From Pseudomonas sp. KK4 (GTDB taxonomy: Bacteria > Pseudomonadota > Gammaproteobacteria > Pseudomonadales > Pseudomonadaceae), in NCBI RefSeq assembly GCF_001984065.1, contig NZ_LYVP01000003.1, forward strand, positions 62,001 to 126,000: a stretch of DNA of 64,000 nucleotides, given 5' to 3'. Positions 8,487 through 15,492 of the stretch are shown piece after piece. Made by a program: the position numbers and the translations under genes. How positions within the stretch are numbered: position 1 is the first letter of the stretch; the number at the start of each line of letters is the position of its first letter. The notes below the pieces were generated by a model, which was given only the letters and a program-made list of their open reading frames with translations, was not told where the DNA came from and made no database searches.

Positions 8487-8819
8487 ATGATTGGAATCGA
8501 TAGAAACACCGGGGCAACGGTCGATGACTGGCCGCAGTTCGTGCAGCGCGCCACCCGGGCGCTGACCACGCCTTTGGGCACACGGCAGAAGCGTCCGCTT
8601 TATGGCTCTGCAATCCCGGACCTGTTGGGCCAGAACCTCGGCGACGATTTGCTGATCCTCGCCCAAAGCCATGCCGCACAGGCGTTCTACAACAGCCAGA
8701 ACGGCATCGACGATTTCCAGCCGCAGGTCATTGTTGCCAGCCGGCAAGGTGCCGGTTTGCTCCTGCGCTTCGCCGGCACTTGGCAAAACCGCAATCAGAC
8801 GTTCGAGGTGGTGACATGA
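8487..8819 (+). CDS. Baseplate wedge protein, gpW/gp25 family
   Basis: 110 residues. The start MIGIDRNTG..DDWPQFVQRATRALTTPLGTRQKRPLYGS contains the gp25/gpW signature (TPLGTR...YGS), the segment that includes a conserved Arg and Pro. This lysozyme-like fold protein joins the wedge to the sheath ring. Its TGA overlaps the gpJ start by four bases (ATGA at 8816-8819), indicating coupled translation. Confidence 0.92.
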   Translation: MIGIDRNTGATVDDWPQFVQRATRALTTPLGTRQKRPLYGSAIPDLLGQNLGDDLLILAQSHAAQAFYNSQNGIDDFQPQVIVASRQGAGLLLRFAGTWQNRNQTFEVVT

Positions 8820-9811
8820 GCATGTTGATACCGGGTCAGAACCAGTTGGCCGAGCCGGCCATTGTCACGGTCGAGGCGTTTGAGGATCTGTTGGCTGAGT
8901 TCAAGACTTTCGTCGTCGAGTACGTGGGCGCTCGTGCTCCCGCCACTGCGACAAAGCTCAAGGTCAGCCTTGAAAACGAAAGCGAGCTGCTGACCCTGGC
9001 CCTCGAGGCTTTTTGTGTGCGACTGCAATTGCACGAGCGTAAATACAACGCTCGCATCAAGCAGATGCTGGCCTGGTGGGCGACTGGCAGCAATCTCGAT
9101 GCGCGCCTGGCGGACATGGGGCTGGAACGCCAGTTGCTCGATCCCGGCGACCCGGCCGCTTTTCCGCCCGTCCCGCCGGTGTATGAAAGCGACGACGACG
9201 CGCGATTGCGTTACTACCTGGCACCCCATGCGCCGGCTGCCGGCTCGCGCATGCAGTATCGCCGCGAAGTGTTCACCCTCGGCGAGCGCCCGGTGGTGAA
9301 GGTTGAATCCCCTTCGGCGGGGGAGGTGACGGTCAACTACAGCTTTGATCCTGACGGCTTTGCCGCGCAGGTCAAGGATGGCAACGGGCGACGCACGGCC
9401 CCTGGCGAAGTGATGGTCACCGTACTGTCTCGCGAGGGCAATGGCACCGCGTCCCCTCAACTGCTCGAGGGTGTACGCCGGCACTTCGACCGCCCCGATG
9501 TACGACCGGAAACGGATCGAGTCACGGTGCAGAGTGCCCTTATCAAACCCTACAGGATTCGGGTGACCGCGAGGATCAACGCCGGCCCCGACTCGGGTCT
9601 GACGAAGATTGCCGCGCAGCAACAGTTGCAGGCCTATGCCGACAGCTGTCATCGCCTCGAAGGAAGGGTCGACCCGAGCTGGATCGACTACACGCTGCAC
9701 AACGCCGGCGCTGTTCAACTGGACATCGTCGAACCGCTTTCGCCGATCGTGGCGACCGCATTCGAGGCGCCTTACTGCACGGGCGTTGAGGTAGAGGTGC
9801 TGACGCTATGA
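8816..9811 (+). CDS. Baseplate assembly protein J
   Basis: 331-residue gpJ/gp6-like wedge component. Recognisable blocks are the N-terminal helical part with MLAWWATGSNLDARLADMGLER, SDDDARLRYYLAPHAPAAGSRMQYRREVF and the C-terminal ligase-like beta domain with SALIKPYRIRVTARI. In contractile tails this protein forms the main ring of the baseplate. It overlaps both neighbours by ATGA, so gpW-gpJ-gpI are translationally coupled. The start ATG 8816 was chosen over an upstream codon because of this overlap. Confidence 0.93.
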   Translation: MSMLIPGQNQLAEPAIVTVEAFEDLLAEFKTFVVEYVGARAPATATKLKVSLENESELLTLALEAFCVRLQLHERKYNARIKQMLAWWATGSNLDARLADMGLERQLLDPGDPAAFPPVPPVYESDDDARLRYYLAPHAPAAGSRMQYRREVFTLGERPVVKVESPSAGEVTVNYSFDPDGFAAQVKDGNGRRTAPGEVMVTVLSREGNGTASPQLLEGVRRHFDRPDVRPETDRVTVQSALIKPYRIRVTARINAGPDSGLTKIAAQQQLQAYADSCHRLEGRVDPSWIDYTLHNAGAVQLDIVEPLSPIVATAFEAPYCTGVEVEVLTL

Positions 9812-10443
9812 GTGACTCTCAACCTCGCCCAAGCCTGTTGCCGGCCAACAGTTCAGCGTTGGAAAGGGCTCTGGATATCGGGTTCGGCGCCTTGCTCGAT
9901 CGCGTTGCGCCGCCGTTTCCCGAATTGATGAACCCGACCACCACACCCTCGGCATTTCTACCCTATCTCGCCGCAGATCGCGGTGTCAGCGAGTGGAGCA
10001 CTGATGCCGCCGAAGCAGAAAAACGCCTGACCGTTGAACTCGCCTGGCCCACGGCGCGCCAGGCCGGTACACGACTGGCGCTGGAAAACGCGGCCAAGGG
10101 GCTGCGTCTGATGCCTGAAGTGCGGGCCTGGTACGAACAGACGCCCGTCGGCCAGCCCTACAGTTTTTCGGTCCGGGCGTTTACCGATCAGCCTTACAGC
10201 GAAGTCATCGATGCCCGTCTGGACCGACGCCTGGCGGACGCCAAAAGCGAACGCGACATCCTGAAAATATCCGTCGGGTTGAGTGCGTTCGGCAGCCATA
10301 TCGTCGGCGCCGCAACGGTATGCGGCGAGCTGACGACGGTTTATCCGATGGTCATTGAAGGGCTGCAAGCGTCGGGCGAGGCGTTCATCGCCGCCGGACT
10401 TTACAGCGTCGAAACATCCACTATTTATCCTCAGGGGGCCTGA
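9808..10443 (+). CDS. Tail protein I (baseplate-fibre connector)
   Basis: 211 residues, gpI family. It opens with SLLPANSSALERALDIGFG and contains LPYLAADRGVSEWS, the LPWLAWALSVDEW-type signature of P2 gpI, followed by TARQAGTRLALENAAKGL. It joins the baseplate to the tail fibre, which is encoded directly downstream with a one-base stop/start overlap (TGATG at 10441-10445). The C-terminal part is more repetitive and may contact the fibre. Confidence 0.9.
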   Translation: MSDSQPRPSLLPANSSALERALDIGFGALLDRVAPPFPELMNPTTTPSAFLPYLAADRGVSEWSTDAAEAEKRLTVELAWPTARQAGTRLALENAAKGLRLMPEVRAWYEQTPVGQPYSFSVRAFTDQPYSEVIDARLDRRLADAKSERDILKISVGLSAFGSHIVGAATVCGELTTVYPMVIEGLQASGEAFIAAGLYSVETSTIYPQGA

Positions 10444-12215
10444 TGGCTGACTATTACACCCTGCTCACCAACGCAGGGATTGCCTACGAAACCGCCTGCA
10501 AGGCAGCGGGCACGCCGATCAAACTGTCGCAGATTTCCGTGGGTGACGGCGGCGGCACGGTTTACAACCCGGCGGCAACCGACACCGCGCTCAAGCGCGA
10601 GGTGTGGCGTGGGCCACTGAACGCGCTGTTCCAGGATGAGAAAAACCCGAGCTGGCTGCTGGCGGAAGTGACCATTCCCCCAGATGTAGGGGGATGGTAT
10701 GTGCGAGAGGCGGGGCTCTGGACCGACACCGGGATCTTGTACGCCATCGTCAAATATCCAGAGTCGTTCAAACCGGTGCTGGCGACTTCGGGGTCTGGAA
10801 AGGAATTCTATATTCGCTCGATTTTCGAGACGAGTAATGCGTCGTTGGTGACGTTGTTGATTGATGACACGGTGGTCAAGGCGACGCGGGCTTGGGTCAC
10901 TGACTATGTAGCGGCAGAGTTGAACAAACTTGACGCTAAACAATCTGTACGCGTAGCCACCACGGCGAACATCATCCTGAGCGCGGCGCAAACGATTGAT
11001 GGTGTGGCTGTTGTGGCGGGTGATCGTGTTCTGGTCAAAAACCAGACGCTGGCCAAGGACAACGGCTTGTACGTTGTCGCCAATGGAGCCTGGTCGCGGA
11101 CCGGGGATGCGGACATCAATGCTGAAGTGACGTCGGCTATGCAGGTTTCCGTGGAGCAGGGAACGACTCAGGCGGACACTCGTTGGCAATTGGTGACCGA
11201 TGGCGTGATTGTTGTGGGTACTACGGCCTTGGTGTTTCAGAACGTCACTTATGGTTTTGCACCATTGGTATCGCCGGCCCTGGTGGGTGTTCCAACAGCT
11301 CCCACGGCTGCACTTGGGGCCAACAGCTCACAGGTTGCTACTACCGGTTTTGTCCAACAGGAAATTGCCGCGGACCTGGCCACTTTGGCGCCTCTGATGG
11401 CGGGTACTGCTGCGGTCGGTACGTCCATCAAATTGGCTCGCGAAGATCACCGCCATCCGACAGACACCTCGCGCGCGCCCCTTGCTTCACCTGTATTTAC
11501 GGGTGCGCCAACGGCTCCGACGGTACCGCGCTTTGATACGAGCCTTAAATTGATGAACGGGGCGGCAGTTGCTACCCGTGGACATCAGTTTTCCACGTTT
11601 ACTGCGTTCTCAGGGGCGCTTGCCGGGATTGTCGGACATGTCGGTGGCGTCGTGCACTGCTCCGGAGCTACTGCCAATTCCTATAGCTTGCCTGACTCAA
11701 CGGCCAACAGCATTCCGCCCGGAGCGACCGTCCGAGTGCAAAACTGGGGAGTGAATGTACTCGGGCTCGCCATCCAGGGCGCAGACAAAATGCAGGAGAA
11801 TATCGACGGGGCATGGACTACCACGACTCGCTCGATTCCGCCCGATACTTATGTTGATTGCTTGTATATCGGCACGGGTCTTTGGTTGCTGACAGGGCCG
11901 GGGGTAGTGGGGAAAACACGTCCTTTTGGAGCATTGTTAGCACTTGCGGGTTATCAACGGTTACCTTCCGGCTTGATCATGCAATGGTTCACAGCGAATT
12001 TTGTGGGACCGTATAAGGCCGTAGCTTTTAATTTGCCAATTGCTTTCCCGAGTCAGTTTTTGGGGTGCAACGTCAGCATGACTGAGAGCGCCATTTATGA
12101 CAGCACTGGTCAGCCCTTTGTGGCGGGCATGCCCAATGGCCTTGGTCAGGTACTTTTGCAGTCCAATTACACTGCCAGTGCATCGGCGGTACGCGTCCTT
12201 GCTTTTGGAGTTTGA
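10443..12215 (+). CDS. Tail fibre (receptor-binding) protein
   Basis: 590 residues. N-terminal baseplate-attachment domain at about 1-160 (MADYYTLLTNAGIAYE...SVGDGGG and GGWYVREAGLWTDTGILYAI, as in phage tail-collar fibres). A beta domain at about 165-275 (VRVATTANIILSAAQTIDGV) follows. Repetitive linkers come next (SPALVGVPTAPTAALGANSSQVATTGFV and SPVFTGAPTAPTV, a phage fibre repeat). The distal part to residue 590 has the closing SGLIMQWFTANF..VAFNLPIAFPSQF...ASAVRVLAFGV, similar to gp37/gp53 fibre tips. This tip decides which strains are killed. The 3' half is richer in A and T than its surroundings, consistent with exchange between tailocins. Confidence 0.92.
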   Translation: MADYYTLLTNAGIAYETACKAAGTPIKLSQISVGDGGGTVYNPAATDTALKREVWRGPLNALFQDEKNPSWLLAEVTIPPDVGGWYVREAGLWTDTGILYAIVKYPESFKPVLATSGSGKEFYIRSIFETSNASLVTLLIDDTVVKATRAWVTDYVAAELNKLDAKQSVRVATTANIILSAAQTIDGVAVVAGDRVLVKNQTLAKDNGLYVVANGAWSRTGDADINAEVTSAMQVSVEQGTTQADTRWQLVTDGVIVVGTTALVFQNVTYGFAPLVSPALVGVPTAPTAALGANSSQVATTGFVQQEIAADLATLAPLMAGTAAVGTSIKLAREDHRHPTDTSRAPLASPVFTGAPTAPTVPRFDTSLKLMNGAAVATRGHQFSTFTAFSGALAGIVGHVGGVVHCSGATANSYSLPDSTANSIPPGATVRVQNWGVNVLGLAIQGADKMQENIDGAWTTTTRSIPPDTYVDCLYIGTGLWLLTGPGVVGKTRPFGALLALAGYQRLPSGLIMQWFTANFVGPYKAVAFNLPIAFPSQFLGCNVSMTESAIYDSTGQPFVAGMPNGLGQVLLQSNYTASASAVRVLAFGV

Positions 12216-12226
12216 GGAGAACCACT

Positions 12227-12649
12227 TTGATTTATTCCAGCAAGACTACGGGCCAATTTCACGAATTCGGCTACGGCCAGATACCAGCAGACGCGATTGA
12301 AATATCCGCCGAACTGCATCAATACCTAGTGGGAGGGCAGACGACTCAACATATGATCAACTTTAATACGGAGCCGCCCTCTCTGATGGACCGACCACCG
12401 ATGTCGGTCGAGCATTTGGCTGAAGTTGAGCGACTTTGGCGTGACGCCCAGCTGATGGCAACTGATGGCCCCGTGACCCGTCACCGTGACGAGTTGGAAG
12501 AAGCCATTGCGACCACGTTCACGGCCGAGCAATACCGCGAATTGCAAACGTATCGCCGAAAACTGCGTGATTGGCCGCAAGAGGGAAGTTTTCCCGAGGT
12601 GGCCCACCGTCCGATAGCACCCTCTTGGCTAGTTGAACAAGCCCAATGA
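12227..12649 (+). CDS. Tail fibre assembly protein (Tfa-like chaperone)
   Basis: 140 residues if started at the TTG at 12227, which sits 7 bases after GAGGAG (12214-12219); the earlier in-frame TTG at 12212 has no such site. The N-terminal MIYSSKTTGQFHEFGYGQIPADAIEIS is typical of fibre assembly proteins; the C-terminus ends in APSWLVEQAQ. It follows the fibre gene by 11 bases and would help fold or trimerise its distal tip. Fibre/chaperone pairs usually move together between phages. The non-ATG start may keep its level low. Confidence 0.85.
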   Translation: MIYSSKTTGQFHEFGYGQIPADAIEISAELHQYLVGGQTTQHMINFNTEPPSLMDRPPMSVEHLAEVERLWRDAQLMATDGPVTRHRDELEEAIATTFTAEQYRELQTYRRKLRDWPQEGSFPEVAHRPIAPSWLVEQAQ

Positions 12650-12680
12650 CGCCCCGCAACCCCGGGGCGTTTTCTTTTTC
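12649..12680 (+). terminator. Terminator after the fibre module
   Basis: ACGCCCCG-caacc-CGGGGCGT followed by TTTTCTTTTTC; the stem begins on the last base of the chaperone stop codon. Confidence 0.88.
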
Positions 12681-12706
12681 TACCCAAAAAATCCGCAACA
12701 CCCAAC

Positions 12707-12729
12707 AGCCCCTTCCCAAGGGGCTTTTT
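12707..12729 (+). terminator. Second terminator before the sheath module
   Basis: AGCCCCTT-ccc-AAGGGGCT with TTTTT, 27 bases after the previous terminator. Confidence 0.85.
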
Positions 12730-12748
12730 CGTTCATGGAGAACCCCAA

Positions 12749-12958
12749 ATGGCAGAACGCCAAACCTATACCGTGCTCGTTCCATTCCCCACCGGGGGTG
12801 GTCATTGGTCGAGCGTCGGCCAGCAACTGCAATTGCTCGACGTGGAGGCCCGTGCGTTGCGTAGCGCCGGTCGCCTCGAGTTGAAAAAAATCGAGGCGAC
12901 CGATCCGGCCTCTCCATCCATCGCGGCCAAGAAAGCCGCTGCCAAGAAGGCTGAATAA
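12749..12958 (+). CDS. Small tail protein, DUF2635-like
   Basis: 69 residues. The pattern PFPTGGGHWSSVGQQLQLLDVEARALRSAG..EL resembles the DUF2635 family that precedes sheath genes in Mu-like and Pseudomonas tail clusters. The C-terminus is Lys/Ala-rich (AAKKAAAKKAE). A ribosome site GGAGA lies 8 bases before ATG. Function unknown; the constant position before the sheath suggests a structural or assembly role. Confidence 0.8.
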   Translation: MAERQTYTVLVPFPTGGGHWSSVGQQLQLLDVEARALRSAGRLELKKIEATDPASPSIAAKKAAAKKAE

Positions 12959-12960
12959 TC

Positions 12961-14127
12961 ATGGCTGAGGTTTTGAATTTCGAGCACAACGGCATCACCG
13001 TCAATGCCACTGAATCCCCCGAGGCCATGGGTGGCCTGGGAGACAACGTCATCGGTCTGATCGGCACCGCGCCGAACGCCGACCCGCTGATTCCACGCAA
13101 TGCGCCATTTCGTATCAACAGCTTCACCACCCAGGCGCTTCTCGATCCAACCGGCGACGAAGAGGGCACCCTGTATCACGCGGTGTTCCAGATCCTGAAG
13201 GTGGTCAAGGTGCCGGTGTACGTGGTGATCGTCGAAGAGGGCGATACCCCGGCGGACACGCTGAACAACGTTATCGGCGGCATTGACCCGTTGACCGGCC
13301 GCAAGCTCGGTCTGGCGGCATTGAGTGGCGTGGCTGAAGACCTGACCATCATCGGCGCACCGGGCTTTACCGGCACCAAGGCCGTGGCGGGTGAGTTCGC
13401 CTCCTTTGGCAAGCGGATCAAGGCTCGTGTGGTACTCGACGGCAAGGATGTGGCTGTCGCCGATCAGGTGACGTACAGCGGGGAGTTGGGTGGCGCGGAG
13501 CTCGGTTTCGACCGCTGCCTGCTGGTGCACAACATGCCGTCCGTGTATTCCAAGGCCGCGAAGAAAAACGTGTTCCTCTCGCCCTCGAGCCTGGCCATCG
13601 CCGCCCTGGCCAAGGTCAAGCAATGGGAGAGCCCGGGCAACCAGGTGACTTACGCCGAAGACGTGTCGCGGGTGGTGGAATACAACATCCTCGACACCTC
13701 CACCGAGGGCGATCTGCTCAACCGCTACGGCATCAGCTACTACGCCCGCACCATCCTCGGGGGCTTCTCGCTGCTGGGTAACCGCTCGGTCACCGGCAAG
13801 TTCATCAGTTATGTGGGCCTCGAAGACGCGATCAGCCGCAAGCTGGTCAAAGCCGGCCAGAAGGCCATGGCCAAGAACCTGACCAAGTCGTTCATGGATC
13901 AGGAGGTCAAGCGCATCAACGACTGGCTGCAAACCCTGGTCGCCGACGAAACCATCCCCGGCGGCAGCGTTTACCTGCACCCGGAATTGAACAGCGTCGA
14001 GAAATACAAGAACGGCACCTGGTACGTGGTCATCGACTACGGCCGCTATGCGCCGAACGAACACATGGTTTATCAACTCAATGCCCGCGATGAAATCATC
14101 GAGCAGTTCCTGGAGGACGTTCTCTAA
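12961..14127 (+). CDS. Contractile tail sheath protein
   Basis: 388-residue sheath protein of the gpFI/R-pyocin type. The family start is HNGITVNATES...NVIGLIGTAPNADP, with the central APGFTGTKAVA and IKARVVLDGKD blocks. The C-terminal sheath domain has SYYARTILGGFSLLGNRSVTGKFISYVGLEDAI and ends WYVVIDYGRYAPNEHMVYQLNARDEIIEQFLEDVL. Its presence makes the particle R-type (contractile). The stop overlaps the tube start by one base (TAATG). It is the expected major structural protein. Confidence 0.96.
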   Translation: MAEVLNFEHNGITVNATESPEAMGGLGDNVIGLIGTAPNADPLIPRNAPFRINSFTTQALLDPTGDEEGTLYHAVFQILKVVKVPVYVVIVEEGDTPADTLNNVIGGIDPLTGRKLGLAALSGVAEDLTIIGAPGFTGTKAVAGEFASFGKRIKARVVLDGKDVAVADQVTYSGELGGAELGFDRCLLVHNMPSVYSKAAKKNVFLSPSSLAIAALAKVKQWESPGNQVTYAEDVSRVVEYNILDTSTEGDLLNRYGISYYARTILGGFSLLGNRSVTGKFISYVGLEDAISRKLVKAGQKAMAKNLTKSFMDQEVKRINDWLQTLVADETIPGGSVYLHPELNSVEKYKNGTWYVVIDYGRYAPNEHMVYQLNARDEIIEQFLEDVL

Positions 14128-14633
14128 TGTTTACCAACCGCGTAAGACAGGCCATCGCGGCCACCCTGCAAGGTCTGCCGTTGTCGGCGACCGTCGATGA
14201 GTTCACGCCGCCGAAGATCGAGTTCGATATGGAATCGATGAGCGGTGGGCGCTTCATCGCCGAGGAAATGGCCAAAAGCGGCAAAGTGCTTGGCGCCAAG
14301 CTGATCCTGCAAGGCGCAGGCCCGGAAGTGATGCTCGCCCTGGGCGTAAAACTGGGCGATGACATTTTGCTCAACGTGCGTGAGGCCGGCCAGGACCAGG
14401 ACGGCAATACCTGGTTCACCTACCACACCGTCGGCGGCAAGCTGAAGTCTCTGGAAGAGGCCAAGCTGAAAATGGGTGAAAAGCCTACCACCACGCTGGA
14501 ACTGGCGTGCCGTACCTACAACCGCCTGGAAAACGGCATTCCGGTGATCGACATCGACGTACGCACTCAGAAGTTCGTGCTCAACGGCGTCGACATCCTC
14601 GGCGACGCCCGTCGCGCTGTGTTGCTGCCTTAA
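14127..14633 (+). CDS. Tail tube protein
   Basis: 168-residue gpFII-like tube protein: PPKIEFDMESMSGGRFIAEEMAKSG near the N-terminus, then KSLEEAKLKMGEKPTTTLELACRTYNRLENG and the VQKFVLNGVDIL-type ending typical of P2/R-pyocin tubes. It stacks as hexameric rings inside the sheath. One-base overlap with the sheath gene couples their translation; both are needed in high and equal number. A REPIN hairpin follows, which could end or stabilise the transcript here. Confidence 0.95.
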   Translation: MFTNRVRQAIAATLQGLPLSATVDEFTPPKIEFDMESMSGGRFIAEEMAKSGKVLGAKLILQGAGPEVMLALGVKLGDDILLNVREAGQDQDGNTWFTYHTVGGKLKSLEEAKLKMGEKPTTTLELACRTYNRLENGIPVIDIDVRTQKFVLNGVDILGDARRAVLLP

Positions 14634-14661
14634 CGCCGAAGTTAAGGCGAATATAAGAAAA

Positions 14662-14754
14662 CTGTGGGAGCGGGCTTGCTCGCGAATGGGCATGACACTC
14701 ATACCATTTCTGTCGATCGACCCATCGCTTTCGCGGGCAAGCCCGCTCCCACAG
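14662..14754. repeat. REPIN (inverted REP pair) inside the tailocin operon
   Basis: CTGTGGGAGCGGGCTTGCTC near 14662-14681 and its inverted partner GGGCAAGCCCGCTCCCACAG at 14735-14754. It lies between the tube and assembly chaperone genes. Confidence 0.92.
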
Positions 14755-14785
14755 GGAACTCAATGACCTCAAAAGGAATTGCGAC

Positions 14786-15364
14786 ATGCCCTGGACACCA
14801 CCCAAACACGAACTGCTGTCGCCGATCACCGGGGACGACGGTTCAGAGATCAAGCAGATCCAGCTGAAACCCCTGTACTACGCCGCACAAAAAGAAGCCC
14901 TGGCCCGCGCCGGCGATGATGAAGACGATCAGTTCTTCGAGCTCGCGCTGTTGGCCACCGGCCTGTCGGTCAAGGAAATCGACCAGCTCAAACGCCCGGA
15001 CTACGTCAGCATCGCCCACTACGTGCACGAAATGTCGACCCTTGCGACTTCGCATTTCCTTGAACAATCGAGCGAGGACAAGTCGGCCGATCCCGATGAA
15101 GTTACCTTGCTGCAACCGCTCACCACTGCGGGTCGTACTCTGACGGCATTGACCCTGGAAATGCCCGTCCTGCGCGCCACCAAAGCCATGAAGAAACTCA
15201 AGACCCCCAAGGAACGCGCCGAATTCATCACCGCCCACTGCACGGGACTGATGCTGCCCGATCTGGATCACCTGACCGTGCCGGACTGGACGCAACTGCA
15301 GGTGCGTATCGACGATTTTTTAAACCAACCGGCGGCCTACTTTCGGAACGCGACATCGAAGTGA
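14786..15364 (+). CDS. Tail assembly chaperone, gp41-like, zero-frame product
   Basis: 192 residues. Two related halves are visible: residues about 8-90 (HELLSPITGDDGSEIKQIQLKPL...LKRPDYVSIAHYVHEM) and about 104-178 (VTLLQPLTTAGRTLTALTLEMPV...LTVPDWTQLQVRIDDFL). Each looks like one gp41/gpE-type tail assembly domain, so the protein seems to be a tandem duplication. By family knowledge such chaperones wrap the tape measure before tube polymerisation. Near its end is a T TTA AAC slippery site (15319-15325) leading into a -1 frame extension. ATG 14786 follows AAAAGGA. Confidence 0.88.
   Translation: MPWTPPKHELLSPITGDDGSEIKQIQLKPLYYAAQKEALARAGDDEDDQFFELALLATGLSVKEIDQLKRPDYVSIAHYVHEMSTLATSHFLEQSSEDKSADPDEVTLLQPLTTAGRTLTALTLEMPVLRATKAMKKLKTPKERAEFITAHCTGLMLPDLDHLTVPDWTQLQVRIDDFLNQPAAYFRNATSK
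15319..15325 (+). promoter_or_regulatory. Slippery heptamer for -1 programmed frameshift
   Basis: In the zero frame the codons are GAT TTT TTA AAC, giving the heptamer T TTA AAC (X XXY YYZ). After a -1 slip the ribosome reads TTT AAA CCA and enters the frame open to 15486. Position near the end of a tail assembly chaperone and before the tape measure matches the conserved G/GT-type frameshift of tailed phages. Confidence 0.8.
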
Positions 15365-15486
15365 TCCTCGATGTGGTGCCGCTCATTTACCCGGTAAGTG
15401 AAGCGGACATTCTGGAGTGGGACGCTGAGAAGGCGCTGCGTCGCTATGACATAGCGCTTGCTCGTCTTGGTGTGAAAGAGGAGTAG
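15325..15486 (+). CDS. -1 frame extension of the tail assembly chaperone (GT-like part)
   Basis: A frame open from the slippery site to TAG 15484-15486 encodes 53 residues starting PTGGLLSERDIEVIL and containing DVVPLIYPVSEADILEWDAEKALRRYD. It has no ribosome site of its own; the only start-like codon, GTG at 15361, is not preceded by a Shine-Dalgarno. The predicted fusion is about 233 residues (180 zero-frame plus 53). By analogy with lambda gpG/gpGT and P2 gpE/E+E', the extension would recruit tube protein while the main domain coats the tape measure. Frameshifting itself is inferred. Confidence 0.78.
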   Translation, partial: PTGGLLSERDIEVILDVVPLIYPVSEADILEWDAEKALRRYDIALARLGVKEE

Positions 15487-15492
15487 GGGAGG

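Noticed and set aside
15361..15486. Small independent gene starting GTG at 15361
   Set aside because: No ribosome site, and the frame is open back to the slippery heptamer, so a -1 frameshift extension explains it better.
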